Assembly: GCA_016711485.1 (NCBI GenBank)
Contig: JADJSX010000025.1
Coordinates: 387,328-451,327 of the forward strand
Reading direction: 5' to 3'
Source: Leptospiraceae bacterium
GTDB lineage: Bacteria > Spirochaetota > Leptospiria > Leptospirales > Leptospiraceae
Length of the DNA stretch: 64,000 nucleotides
Shown here one piece after another: positions 1 through 8,155 of the stretch; the stretch's first letter is position 1, and every line of letters begins with the position of its first letter. The notes under the pieces were generated by a model. That model did no database searches and had not been told where the DNA came from. It was given only the letters and a program-made list of their open reading frames with translations. Position numbers and translations under genes: made by a program.

Positions 1-1311
1 TTGTAATGAAGTTACAAAATACATTGAAATTGCGATAACAATAATTCCATAACAAGCAATTAAACCAAATTCGCTGAATCCTTTAAAATCAGAAAACATC
101 AAAACGACAAATGCAGAAGTAGTCGTAAGAGCAGAAATAAGGGAAGCTATTCCAGTATGGAAAATTGTTTCAGTAACTGCAGTCATAAAATCGTCACGGA
201 GTGTAAATTCCTCTCGGAAGCGGTATAGAAACTGTATACCGTAATCAATTCCGAGCCCCATAAGAACGGCAGCCATAATAGTAGTAATTGTATTCAATCT
301 TCCAATCACAAGACCCGTAATTCCAAAAGTTAATGTAACACCGGTTAATAACGATATGACCAAAATGAATATAAAAATAGGATTTCTAAAAAAAACAAAA
401 AGTAAAATTGTGATACCAATGAGTGATGCAATAGAAATAGGTTTGAGTGCATCTACTACACTATCATAATCATCTAGGTTTAATTTATAAGATCCACTAT
501 AAGCTACATGAATCCCTTGATCCTCAAACCTCATATCAGCTACTACTTGTTTAATTTTAGTTTCGAGATTACGAGTGAAATTTAGATCTAAAAAAGAACC
601 TTCTGGTTTTACAAGTAGGAGCAACATACCCTTATCCGGTGCAATGTTGTAAGAATCAAAAACATCTCTTTTAGCTAGTCTTTGGTACTTTGAAAGAATA
701 TCGTCGAAGGTTGGATTGTATTCTTCGCCAGTAATATTCATATAAAAAGGATTTAGTTTTTCTGTTTCTTCGTTAATTTTTCTCTTAATTCTACTTCTAG
801 CTTCGCGCATATCGTTCGATTTAATGTAGAGGGGTAATCGATCTTTTAAAAAACTAGTATCATATTTGTATGAAATATATCTTATATCTTTGTCTTTTAA
901 CAACTCTGAATTAAGTTTATCTGCGTATCGTTTTAGTTTACGTTCGTTTTTTGTATAATACTCTAAGTTCTCTTGTCTTATTTTTTCTGCTTCTGCCATT
1001 TCGGAAGTATATAACGCGAGGTTTCCTTTTTTCTGTGCATCTACAGCGGATAATATTTTTTTGTCTCTACCTTTTTCGTCTTTAATTTTTAAGGCAACTA
1101 TATAAAAGCCATTGCCGCCAATCATCTCAATAACTTCCTTCGTTTTCAGCACTTCAATCCCGTCTGCAGGAAGTAAATCAATTTGATTGCTATTGATATT
1201 CAACTTAAATGATTGGTGTACAGATAAGGATACGACGATCGCAAGAAACGCTAATGTTAGAAAAGGGCGGAGTAAAAAAATGTGAGAGAGAATAGAGATT
1301 ATATTTTTCAT
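1..1311 (-). CDS. MMPL/RND-family lipid exporter, C-terminus off window
   Basis: This gene starts at 1311 and runs out of the window, so only the first 437 residues are visible. There is one N-terminal membrane segment (about residues 10-30), then a large periplasmic domain with charged helices, then a run of membrane segments from about residue 290. That run contains the motif GLGIDYGIQFLYRFREE, typical of MMPL and HpnN-type RND permeases. HpnN moves hopanoids to the outer membrane. The MlaC/HpnM-like gene just upstream on the same strand supports a lipid-export role. The substrate is inference. A miniature repeat element sits between the two genes. Confidence 0.85.
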   Translation of the reverse strand, partial: MKNIISILSHIFLLRPFLTLAFLAIVVSLSVHQSFKLNINSNQIDLLPADGIEVLKTKEVIEMIGGNGFYIVALKIKDEKGRDKKILSAVDAQKKGNLALYTSEMAEAEKIRQENLEYYTKNERKLKRYADKLNSELLKDKDIRYISYKYDTSFLKDRLPLYIKSNDMREARSRIKRKINEETEKLNPFYMNITGEEYNPTFDDILSKYQRLAKRDVFDSYNIAPDKGMLLLLVKPEGSFLDLNFTRNLETKIKQVVADMRFEDQGIHVAYSGSYKLNLDDYDSVVDALKPISIASLIGITILLFVFFRNPIFIFILVISLLTGVTLTFGITGLVIGRLNTITTIMAAVLMGLGIDYGIQFLYRFREEFTLRDDFMTAVTETIFHTGIASLISALTTTSAFVVLMFSDFKGFSEFGLIACYGIIVIAISMYFVTSLQ

Positions 1312-1320
1312 TATTATTTA

Positions 1321-1477
1321 CTCACCTTACGCAAGGTGAGTCCAGCGTCCACTTGAGGTTTGCACCTAGCGGTGGGCTTGCTGCCGCTGGCTATTGAATT
1401 TATTAATTCATTAACATTCTCTAATATTCTCAAAATCATCTTTGGCTCCTTAAATTATCAATTTTGCGTAAGGTCAG
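1321..1477 (-). mobile_element. Miniature inverted-repeat element, copy A
   Basis: This 157 bp element has ends CTCACCTTACGC and GCGTAAGGTCAG, flanked by the 7 bp direct repeat TTATTTA (1314-1320 and 1478-1484). The right-hand duplication contains the stop codon of the MlaC-like gene, so insertion was exactly at the gene end. On the minus strand it encodes a short peptide starting MILRILENVNELINSIASG, whose core recurs in the other copies. No transposase is present, so movement would need one supplied elsewhere. Confidence 0.8.
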
Positions 1478-2026
1478 TTATTTAGAAGCTTTTTTGATTA
1501 AAGCAATTAGTTCTTTGATTCCTTTCTTTTCGTAGGTAGGTCGAATTTGAGTTTCTCCGTAAAGAGTTGTCGCTAGTCTTCCTTCTGGATCTAAAAAATC
1601 GCTTATTAAAAACTTTCCGTCCTTTTCTGTGAATATCCAGGAAAAGGTAATCTTTTCAGATCCTTGGTAGAGAATTGATGCGGGTAATTCTGCTTCGCCG
1701 CCTTTTACTTTTGGTTTTTCGTAACTAATATCAATTTTATTAAAGTATTGTAATGCGTTAGGGAAAGATCTCTTCTTGATATAGTCTTTCATTGTTTCTT
1801 CAAATTCAATTTGATCTTTAGGATCAATTTTTTCCCAGTGTTGGCCGAGTAGGTTTTTTGAAAATGTTCTTGTGTCGATTAAAGCTACTGCTTGGTCGTT
1901 CTTTTTAAAACGGATATACCCAACTAATTTCTTAGCAGTTGGAATAAGTGTGTTTTCATTTGCAAATAAGCTGACTGAATACGAAAAACAAAATAAAACT
2001 AAAAAATAAAAAACCTTTTTAGGCAT
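1478..2026 (-). CDS. MlaC/HpnM-like periplasmic lipid-binding protein
   Basis: A 182-residue protein with an N-terminal signal peptide (MPKKVFYFLVLFCFSYSVSLFA, cut near residue 22). The body resembles the MlaC / Ttg2D / HpnM family, which shuttles phospholipids or hopanoids through the periplasm. The region with KITFSWIFTEKDGKFLISDF resembles the family's core ('v.y.l....g.WkI.D'). It lies upstream of an RND exporter on the same strand, matching the known HpnM-HpnN pairing. The stop codon lies in the target duplication of repeat copy A. Whether the cargo is hopanoid or phospholipid cannot be decided from sequence. Confidence 0.7.
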   Translation of the reverse strand: MPKKVFYFLVLFCFSYSVSLFANENTLIPTAKKLVGYIRFKKNDQAVALIDTRTFSKNLLGQHWEKIDPKDQIEFEETMKDYIKKRSFPNALQYFNKIDISYEKPKVKGGEAELPASILYQGSEKITFSWIFTEKDGKFLISDFLDPEGRLATTLYGETQIRPTYEKKGIKELIALIKKASK

Positions 2027-2246
2027 AGATTACCTCTTCTAAGCATAGACTTACTGAATAATACTATAAGGTCAACATAGTTTTTGAGAAATTTTGAGAT
2101 TACTTAATTTTATTCTTCCTCATTTATATTGGTAAACGTTGCGATTTTATCCTTAAATAGATATGTCGTTAGTTCGCGGCAATAGAGGGTAATCTTATAT
2201 TTATTCAGGAAAAGTAAAAATTCAGGATTTATAATAGCAGATGTAT

Positions 2247-3128
2247 TTATGTTTGCTGTGTTTCTGATTTGGCTTTAAGTTTTTCTTCTCGTTTCATTTT
2301 CCAACTTTCTAGTTGAACTGAAATAAAAAACTGAAACATGTTATAAACTTTATCCAAACGATAAGGTCTTGTAAAAATACGCCAAAGCCAAGTTAGCCCA
2401 CGTAGCTGAAAGTAATCAGGTGCTTTTTTGATTTTTCCGGAGAGAGTGTCAAAATTTCCCCACGCACCGATTACTATCGATTTGCCGAAATAACCTGTAT
2501 TATTTTCAATCCAAACTTCTTGACGAGGGAAATCCATACCTATAAAAATAATATCTGGATTTGTTTTGCGAATAGCTTCTTTTACCATTAACTCTCTAGC
2601 ATCATTTAAATGTCCGGAATGGCGACCTACAATTCGAATTTCAGGGAAATGGCGGATAAGGTTAAAGAAAAGTTTTTCGATTATATCTTCTTTACTTCCT
2701 AAAAAGAAAAGAGTGAGCTCTTTTTTTTCGGAGTAACGAATTAAATCCATCATGAGGCTAATCACTGATATCCGTTCTTTTAGTTCATGTCCTAGTTGTT
2801 TTGCAGCCCAACTTATTCCTCCACCTTCTGCTAAAACTAAACTCGCTTTTTTTGCAATACGATTTAGTTTTTTATTGGGTCTCATTGACATGAGTTTAAT
2901 TGGATCAATAAAAAGGATATGATGAAAACTTTCCTTCCTTTTGTGAAAATCTAGAATATTCGCAATTGCTTCGTCTCGAGTGATATTGTCGATATCAACA
3001 CCAAGAATAGAAATTCTTTCTTTGGTTGATATGTCGATGTTCTGGTATTCAAGTACATAATCTCTTTCTTCTTTGGAGGAATTATGTGTAATTTCTTTTG
3101 GGTCTTTCATGCTAGTAGAGATTCTCAA
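2247..3128 (-). CDS. WecG/TagA/CpsF-family glycosyltransferase
   Basis: A 293-residue protein. From about residue 42 (LGVDIDNITRDEAI) to about 250 it follows the WecG/TagA/CpsF family, which adds N-acetylmannosamine-type sugars to lipid-linked intermediates in surface polysaccharide or teichoic acid synthesis. Visible family marks are the LAEGGG stretch, LFFLGSKEDI, and NPDIIFIGMDFPRQEVWI. The C-terminus has the usual basic helical tail. The first 40 residues are weakly conserved and a later start is possible. The start overlaps the end of thiE by 4 bp, so the two may be co-transcribed although their functions are unrelated. The sugar substrate is unknown. Confidence 0.85.
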   Translation of the reverse strand: MRISTSMKDPKEITHNSSKEERDYVLEYQNIDISTKERISILGVDIDNITRDEAIANILDFHKRKESFHHILFIDPIKLMSMRPNKKLNRIAKKASLVLAEGGGISWAAKQLGHELKERISVISLMMDLIRYSEKKELTLFFLGSKEDIIEKLFFNLIRHFPEIRIVGRHSGHLNDARELMVKEAIRKTNPDIIFIGMDFPRQEVWIENNTGYFGKSIVIGAWGNFDTLSGKIKKAPDYFQLRGLTWLWRIFTRPYRLDKVYNMFQFFISVQLESWKMKREEKLKAKSETQQT

Positions 3129-3784
3129 ACAGGGTGAGGATAATCGCGTATAAAGTCAACAATCTTTATAAGACTTTTTTTATCTGCCATCATGCTAATG
3201 GAAGCAGGAATAATTTTTCCATAGCCAAAGAGTGAAGCAAAGTTTTCCGTGTTGATCCCCCCTATTGGAACTAGAGGGATTTTATTTTGAAGTAAAGCTT
3301 TTTGAAGAAGAGAAACCCCTAGCGGGGAATGTTCAGATTGTTTCGTATTGGTTACAAATAAAGGTCCAAATCCTGTGTAATCCCAAATTTTCAAATCTAA
3401 ATTCTGTAAATCTTCTAAGTTATGACTTGAAGTACCTTTCAGTATTTTTCCGCTGGCTTTAAATTTATTTTTTTCTAATGGGGAAAGTGAAGCGAAGTCT
3501 TCTTTTCCTAAATGTATTCCGAAAGCGTTTACTTCTATCGCAAATTCCCAAAAGTCGTTAATGATAATTGGTAAATTCGGAAATTCATTCTTTAATTCAT
3601 AATAGATTGTTTTATATACTGATTCTGAAATAGACTTTGCTCTCAGTTGAAAAAATGAAATACAGTCAGGAAAATTTCCCCAAAATTGAAGTAAATCATT
3701 GAGTGAAATATTATTGTTTTTATAAAAATCTAAATCTAAAATTGGATACAGTTTAGCTTTCTTAAATATTTCTAATTGATTCAG
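3125..3784 (-). CDS. thiE: Thiamine-phosphate synthase ThiE, probable CTG start
   Basis: Reading the minus strand from the end of thiS gives one open frame from 3796 to 3125 with no ATG, GTG or TTG before the conserved region. The translation has the ThiE marks in order: FFQLRAK, INDFWEFAIEVNAFGIHLG, GTSSHN, YTGFGPLFVTNTK and PIGGI. ThiE joins HMP-pyrophosphate and thiazole phosphate to make thiamine phosphate. The strong ribosome site GGAGG at about 3790-3794 is followed after 5 nt by CTG at 3784, the best start candidate, giving 219 residues. A TTG at 3394 would remove more than half the enzyme. Immediately downstream of thiS. Confidence 0.83.
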   Translation of the reverse strand: MNQLEIFKKAKLYPILDLDFYKNNNISLNDLLQFWGNFPDCISFFQLRAKSISESVYKTIYYELKNEFPNLPIIINDFWEFAIEVNAFGIHLGKEDFASLSPLEKNKFKASGKILKGTSSHNLEDLQNLDLKIWDYTGFGPLFVTNTKQSEHSPLGVSLLQKALLQNKIPLVPIGGINTENFASLFGYGKIIPASISMMADKKSLIKIVDFIRDYPHPV

Positions 3785-3785
3785 A

Positions 3786-3986
3786 TCAGCCTCCCCCTAC
3801 AAATTTAATGATTTCGATTTTGTCATTTTCATTGAGGAGGGTTTGATTCCATTTCTCACGGTCTAAAATTTCTCCATTCCACTCAATTGCGACAGTCCCA
3901 TGTTTTATTTTCAGAGTATCCAAATAATCTGAAATGGTTTTTACGGATACTGTTATTAGTTCTATATTCTTTCCATTTACTTTCAT
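3786..3986 (-). CDS. thiS: Sulfur carrier protein ThiS
   Basis: A 66-residue ubiquitin-fold protein ending in VGGG. The C-terminal Gly-Gly is adenylated and then thiocarboxylated to deliver sulfur for the thiazole ring of thiamine. I place the start at the ATG at 3986 (MKVNGKNIEL), because AGGA lies 5 nt upstream and the length matches the family. An in-frame start at 4013 would add nine atypical residues. It is followed directly by thiE. The divergent lipoprotein gene begins only about 55 bp away, and no TPP riboswitch could be recognised in that short gap. Confidence 0.85.
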   Translation of the reverse strand: MKVNGKNIELITVSVKTISDYLDTLKIKHGTVAIEWNGEILDREKWNQTLLNENDKIEIIKFVGGG

Positions 3987-4040
3987 AAACATCCTATTTT
4001 TGATAATTGACATCTTGTCGAATAATTAAAATATGAAACT

Positions 4041-4340
4041 ATGAATCGATTCGTCAAATTTTTATTTATTTTATTAATCCCATTTTTGTTTCTAAATTGC
4101 CCGAAACACGAAGATAAATCTCTAAGGAATGCGCTTGTTACTTTCTCCTTAAATTGTAAAGGCGGATCTACTGCTGCTTGTCAATCTGGTTGTAATCCAC
4201 AATGTGGGGTTGCGGAAGGTGCAGCTGTTACGACAGACAAACTGAATTGTTTAAGTACTTGTCAATCTACCTGTACTTCTGACTGTAACTTGAGCAGTAC
4301 TTTACTTCTTTATTTAGCCAGTCATCCCATTAAAAAATAA
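4041..4340 (+). CDS. Small cysteine-rich lipoprotein
   Basis: A 99-residue predicted lipoprotein. It has a hydrophobic signal followed by LFLNC, with Cys20 as the lipidated residue. The mature part has eight further cysteines (39, 47, 51, 55, 70, 74, 78, 82) arranged as two groups: C-X3-C-X3-C at 47-55 and C-X3-C-X3-C-X3-C at 70-82. This spacing suggests two helices clamped by disulfides, or a metal site. I do not recognise a named family, though short Cys-rich lipoproteins are common in Leptospira. It is divergent from thiS and followed by a possible terminator. Confidence 0.75.
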   Translation: MNRFVKFLFILLIPFLFLNCPKHEDKSLRNALVTFSLNCKGGSTAACQSGCNPQCGVAEGAAVTTDKLNCLSTCQSTCTSDCNLSSTLLLYLASHPIKK

Positions 4341-4412
4341 AATCCTCTTTTTGAAATATTCAATCTTCAAAAATATTCGAGACGAGGGATAATTTTGAGG
4401 GTTTTTATTTTA
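4336..4412 (+). terminator. Possible terminator after the Cys-rich lipoprotein gene
   Basis: AAAATCCTC at the gene end pairs with GAGGGTTTTT near 4395-4410, enclosing a second imperfect inverted repeat (GAAATATTC / AAATATTCG). A T-rich tract follows on the plus strand. This has the shape of a rho-independent terminator with a long AT-rich stem. Confidence 0.4.
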
Positions 4413-4552
4413 ATGATTCATAGACTAATAGTCCGAAAAATTTATCTCAATCGATGTTCCATTTGAATAAATATCTGTCTTATTACAGTTAACATTTAAC
4501 AAGAGTTAGCCGTTTTAAACTTAAATCCAAAGCGGCTATTATGGTTTATTCT

Positions 4553-4584
4553 AATCCAAAAGTAAATCAGATTACTTTTGGATT
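4553..4584. terminator. Perfect 13 bp hairpin after cyclophilin gene
   Basis: AATCCAAAAGTAA (4553-4565) and TTACTTTTGGATT (4572-4584) are exact reverse complements with a 6 nt loop. The hairpin lies 23 bp beyond the stop of the minus-strand cyclophilin gene. There is no clear U-run on that side, so it may stabilise the 3' end rather than act as a classical terminator. A shorter inverted repeat (TAGCCG / CGGCTA) lies just to its left at about 4507-4538. Confidence 0.5.
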
Positions 4585-4606
4585 CAAATAGGGGATAATT
4601 CTTAGT

Positions 4607-5068
4607 TTACTCTTCTACGATTGTAATAGTTTCCATTACTACTTTTTCTACAGGAACATCTTGAAATCCTGTTTTTACATCTGAAATTTTTAAAACTAAA
4701 TCAGAGCCTTCAATTACATGACCAAAAACTGCATGTTTGTTGTCCAAATATCCATTGTCTCGAACATTTATAAAAAACTGTGAGCCTCCCGTGTTTGGTC
4801 CAGCATTCGCCATTGAAATAGTGAATTTTTCGTTCTTTAAGTCAGGATGGAATTCATCTTTGATTTTATAGCCAGGTCCGCCAGTTCCGTTTCCTTTCGG
4901 ACATCCACCTTGGATCATAAAATTTTTAATGACTCTGTGAAATACTAATCCATTATAAAATCCATCTTTTGCCAATTTAATAAAATTGCCTGTTGTGATT
5001 GGAGCTTTGTCAACTGCTAGCTCTAAAGTAAAACTTCCATGATTGGTCTTAAAAATTGCTTTTGTCAT
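4607..5068 (-). CDS. Cyclophilin-type peptidyl-prolyl isomerase
   Basis: A 153-residue cytoplasmic cyclophilin that catalyses cis-trans isomerisation of X-Pro bonds. Visible motifs are [13 protein letters not shown] (catalytic Arg), [27 protein letters not shown] (substrate groove) and [12 protein letters not shown] place the start at 5068 ([13 protein letters not shown]), where GAGG lies 5 nt upstream and the family domain begins. A longer in-frame reading to 5200 has no domain support and would overlap the divergent prfC start. It reads divergently from prfC. Confidence 0.9.
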   Translation of the reverse strand: MTKAIFKTNHGSFTLELAVDKAPITTGNFIKLAKDGFYNGLVFHRVIKNFMIQGGCPKGNGTGGPGYKIKDEFHPDLKNEKFTISMANAGPNTGGSQFFINVRDNGYLDNKHAVFGHVIEGSDLVLKISDVKTGFQDVPVEKVVMETITIVEE

Positions 5069-5193
5069 TTTAACCTCAGTAAATTCCAAAGATGAAAAAA
5101 GACTCTCGAACTCAAGAAAAATAAATATATAGAAGTTGTGGGCAATGTAATCTAAAGAATTGGAAAAATCAGCCTTTCTGTAAATATGGCAGT

Positions 5194-6774
5194 ATGGCAC
5201 TCAGTTTAAAAGAAGAAACTGCACGAAGACGAACGTTCGCGATAATCGCACATCCAGACGCAGGAAAAACAACACTAACAGAAAAATTACTTCTTTACGG
5301 TGGAGCAATTCAACTAGCTGGAGCGGTAAAAGCTCGAAAAGATAAAAAGTCAGCCACCTCCGATTGGATGGCTATGGAGAAGGAACGAGGTATATCGATT
5401 ACTTCTGCAGCACTTCAATTTGAGTATAAAGATTTTGTATTAAATTTATTAGATACTCCAGGTCACGAAGATTTTTCGGAAGATACTTACCGCACTCTGA
5501 TTGCTGCGGATACTGCTGTTATGGTGCTCGATGCTGGTAAAGGTGTCGAAACACAAACACGGAAACTATTTAAAGTTTGCCGCGATCGAGGAATTCCAAT
5601 TATCACATTTATAAATAAAATGGATAGACCCACGAAAAACTTATTTGCGCTTTTAGATGAAATTGAAGAAGTCCTCGGAATTACTGCTGTACCGGTTGTT
5701 TGGCCGATTGGAACGGGACCGGATTTTAAAGGTGTATATAATCGGGAACAAAAACAAGTTAACTTATTTCAAAAAACCCCCGGTGGTGCCTATCAAGCTC
5801 CTGTTCAATTGAGTGGGATAAATGATATTAGCCTTGAGGAACAAATTGATTCTGATATTTTAAAACAATTTCGAGATGAAATTGATCTGATTGAAAACGG
5901 TATTTCCCCATTTGATGAGAATGATTTTTTAAAAGGAGTTATTACACCTGTATTCTTTGGATCTGCAGTTAATAATTTTGGGATTCAATTATTTTTAGAT
6001 AATTTTTTAAATCTTGCTCCTCCGCCTGTTCACATTGCTCTGCGTGAAGGAGGCGAATTAGATCCAATCAATTCTCCTTTTAGTTGTTTTGTTTTTAAAG
6101 TACAGGCTAATATGAATAAAGTGCATCGAGATCGAATTGCATTTGTTCGTATTTGTTCTGGGAAATTTGAGCGGGGAACAACTGTTAACCATGATCGCCT
6201 TGATAAACCAATTAAACTAGCTTCTTCCTTTGCATTCTTTGGACAAGATCGAAATACAATTGATGTAGCTTATCCGGGTGATATTATAGGTCTAGTTAAT
6301 CCAGGAACATATAAAATCGGAGATATTCTGGCTTCGGGACCAATTCCTAAGTTAAAACCACTTCCAGTGTTTGCTCCAGAAATGTTTGCAACTGTTTCTT
6401 GTCCAGACAGTATGTCACTAAAGAGTTTTAAAAAAGGGATTGAACAATTGTCCGAAGAGGGGATATTACATCTATTTACCTCTCGTACTATTGGTAGCGG
6501 TTACCCTATTATTGGCGCTCTAGGAAATTTACAATTTGAAGTTTTCCAAAGACGACTTCTCGATGAATATAATTCCAAAAGTAGTATAACTCCCCTTCCG
6601 TATGCTACATGTCGCTGGGTGAAAAAGGAAGATATGCCTAGGATGCCAAGTTCGACCAATCAAATTTTTGATAGAGATGGAAGAATGGCTGTTTTATTTG
6701 AATCTGATTGGGAACTGAATTATTTTCTTAAAAATAATTCCGATATCGAGCTATTAGATGCCCCCGAAGTATAG
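5194..6774 (+). CDS. prfC: Peptide chain release factor 3 (RF3)
   Basis: A 526-residue translational GTPase that removes RF1/RF2 from the ribosome after termination. The G1 motif is AHPDAGKTT (about 19-27), followed by the switch region [10 protein letters not shown]3 DTPGHEDF and G4 NKMDR. The extended sequence after G4 and the C-terminal domain ([15 protein letters not shown]) are those of RF3 rather than EF-G. The length matches the family. The last 17 bp overlap ispF, indicating translational coupling. Confidence 0.95.
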   Translation: MALSLKEETARRRTFAIIAHPDAGKTTLTEKLLLYGGAIQLAGAVKARKDKKSATSDWMAMEKERGISITSAALQFEYKDFVLNLLDTPGHEDFSEDTYRTLIAADTAVMVLDAGKGVETQTRKLFKVCRDRGIPIITFINKMDRPTKNLFALLDEIEEVLGITAVPVVWPIGTGPDFKGVYNREQKQVNLFQKTPGGAYQAPVQLSGINDISLEEQIDSDILKQFRDEIDLIENGISPFDENDFLKGVITPVFFGSAVNNFGIQLFLDNFLNLAPPPVHIALREGGELDPINSPFSCFVFKVQANMNKVHRDRIAFVRICSGKFERGTTVNHDRLDKPIKLASSFAFFGQDRNTIDVAYPGDIIGLVNPGTYKIGDILASGPIPKLKPLPVFAPEMFATVSCPDSMSLKSFKKGIEQLSEEGILHLFTSRTIGSGYPIIGALGNLQFEVFQRRLLDEYNSKSSITPLPYATCRWVKKEDMPRMPSSTNQIFDRDGRMAVLFESDWELNYFLKNNSDIELLDAPEV

Positions 6775-7255
6775 AGTTGGAAACGGAATTGATTTTCATA
6801 GATTAGCGATAGACCCTTCGCGTCCACTTATTCTTGGCGGTTATATAATTGAGAATGAATTGTCGTTAGTTGGTCATTCTGATGCAGACATCGTTTTACA
6901 CGCGTTATCCGATGCAATACTGGGAGCTCTTGGACTTGGAGATATTGGTCAATATTTTCCTGATACAGATCAATCCTTGAAAAATATAGACTCTGCCATT
7001 ATTCTCAAAAAATGTTTGCAGTTGATGACCGAAAGCGGCTATAGATTGTTAAACGTAGATAATACTATTATTGGCGAAAAACCAAAAATTGCCCCTCATC
7101 GTTTGCAAATCATAAATTCCCTCTCTCTACTATTGGAGATTCCTTCCGATCAAATTTCTGTAAAAGCTACGACTACTGAAAAAATGGGTGCCCTAGGTCG
7201 TTCGGAAGGTTTGGCTGTTTTTTCTTCGGTTATGTTAGAATTTACAAGTAATTAG
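6758..7255 (+). CDS. ispF: 2-C-methyl-D-erythritol 2,4-cyclodiphosphate synthase
   Basis: A 165-residue enzyme of the MEP isoprenoid pathway, which converts CDP-ME 2-phosphate to MEcPP with release of CMP. The metal ligands appear in GIDFHRL near the N-terminus (Asp, His) and in [20 protein letters not shown] (His). The signature [10 protein letters not shown] and the C-terminal [15 protein letters not shown] are also present. Its start lies inside the last codons of prfC. It faces the convergent DUF1564 gene after an 8 bp gap. Confidence 0.95.
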   Translation: MPPKYRVGNGIDFHRLAIDPSRPLILGGYIIENELSLVGHSDADIVLHALSDAILGALGLGDIGQYFPDTDQSLKNIDSAIILKKCLQLMTESGYRLLNVDNTIIGEKPKIAPHRLQIINSLSLLLEIPSDQISVKATTTEKMGALGRSEGLAVFSSVMLEFTSN

Positions 7256-7263
7256 TTCTTTCG

Positions 7264-7764
7264 CTAAATTCTTACATAATAACTTCGCTCAAAACTTTGA
7301 TCAAACCGTTCCAAAATCCACGAGACCTGTAAACGTAACTCTAATTTTGTAGGAACTGCGTTATCTAGTTCTGATTCGTATAACATTTCCGTAAATCCAG
7401 AGAGGTCCAACTCTAACAAGAAGATAAAAACCCAACAGCGAGATTTTCCAAATGCGAGAGCAAGTTCACCAAGTTCTAACCAGTCTGCGTTATTCGGGCG
7501 AAAGCATACTCTTTTAAGGTTAAGGCCTTCTTCTTGGTATTCGGTTTTCATTTTACAGGGAGGGGGCATCATTCCAGAATGAGTAAACGTTCGGTAGAGT
7601 GAGAGAAGATTTCTTAGGTAAGTAGAAAGTTTTTTGCCGTGTTCATTTCTTTTTTGGTTGAGGCTAATTAGCAGGTGAGAGGGGATAAGTAGAGTTGAGA
7701 CAGATTTTTCTTTTTCTCTAATATTATGGATATTAAATGTTTGAGAATTTTGAAGTGTTATCAT
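7264..7764 (-). CDS. DUF1564-family protein
   Basis: A 166-residue protein of unknown function. The stretch KTEYQEEGLNLKRVCFRP followed by NADWLELGELALAFGKSRCW is characteristic of DUF1564, a paralogous family known essentially from Leptospira. The N-terminal third is less conserved. There is no signal peptide or membrane segment, so it is probably cytoplasmic. The central region has a helix-turn-helix-like helical pattern, but I cannot claim DNA binding. Family assignment is from memory of the motif. Confidence 0.75.
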   Translation of the reverse strand: MITLQNSQTFNIHNIREKEKSVSTLLIPSHLLISLNQKRNEHGKKLSTYLRNLLSLYRTFTHSGMMPPPCKMKTEYQEEGLNLKRVCFRPNNADWLELGELALAFGKSRCWVFIFLLELDLSGFTEMLYESELDNAVPTKLELRLQVSWILERFDQSFERSYYVRI

Positions 7765-8155
7765 ACTAATTCTAGGTTGGAAATTGAAAAAATGTGCGGG
7801 AAAAATATATATTATTCAGAGTATGTGAGGTGAGTAAAAAATTTTGCACCTAAACTAAAAGTTTTCACTTAAGGGTATCGATATAATTGAGTATTAGATT
7901 TTTTCATTGTATGGTCAACAGTAGTAAAATTTTTGAATACGATTGACTATATCTCGCTGCTTGAACTTGACAAAGTAGCACTTATTTGACTTCGGGAATT
8001 AATAATCCTGTAAATCTTTAATTCCGATTACCTTATGTATAAAAATTCAAAGTTAGTTAGTAGAAAATAATTTTACCATTTAAAAATCAATAATAGGATG
8101 ACATTATAATTCAGTTAAACTAAATAGGATTGATTAAGGGTAAGTGGAGATTCTG
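7765..8155. other. Intergenic region with an IS end remnant
   Basis: About 390 bp without a supported gene, between the DUF1564 and panB start regions. At 7967-7985 it contains AACTTGACAAAGTAGCACT, identical over 19 bp to the right terminal repeat of the IS3-family element at 62810-62828. The internal side does not match that element. This looks like a solo IS end or the scar of a related insertion. Promoters for both divergent genes must lie here but none is convincing. Confidence 0.45.

Noticed and set aside
3265..3462. Plus-strand frame opposite thiE
   Set aside because: Lies fully over the thiE coding sequence on the other strand and has no motif.
3987..4040. TPP riboswitch ahead of thiS
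   Set aside because: The gap to the divergent gene is about 55 bp with no recognisable thi-box, too short for the aptamer.
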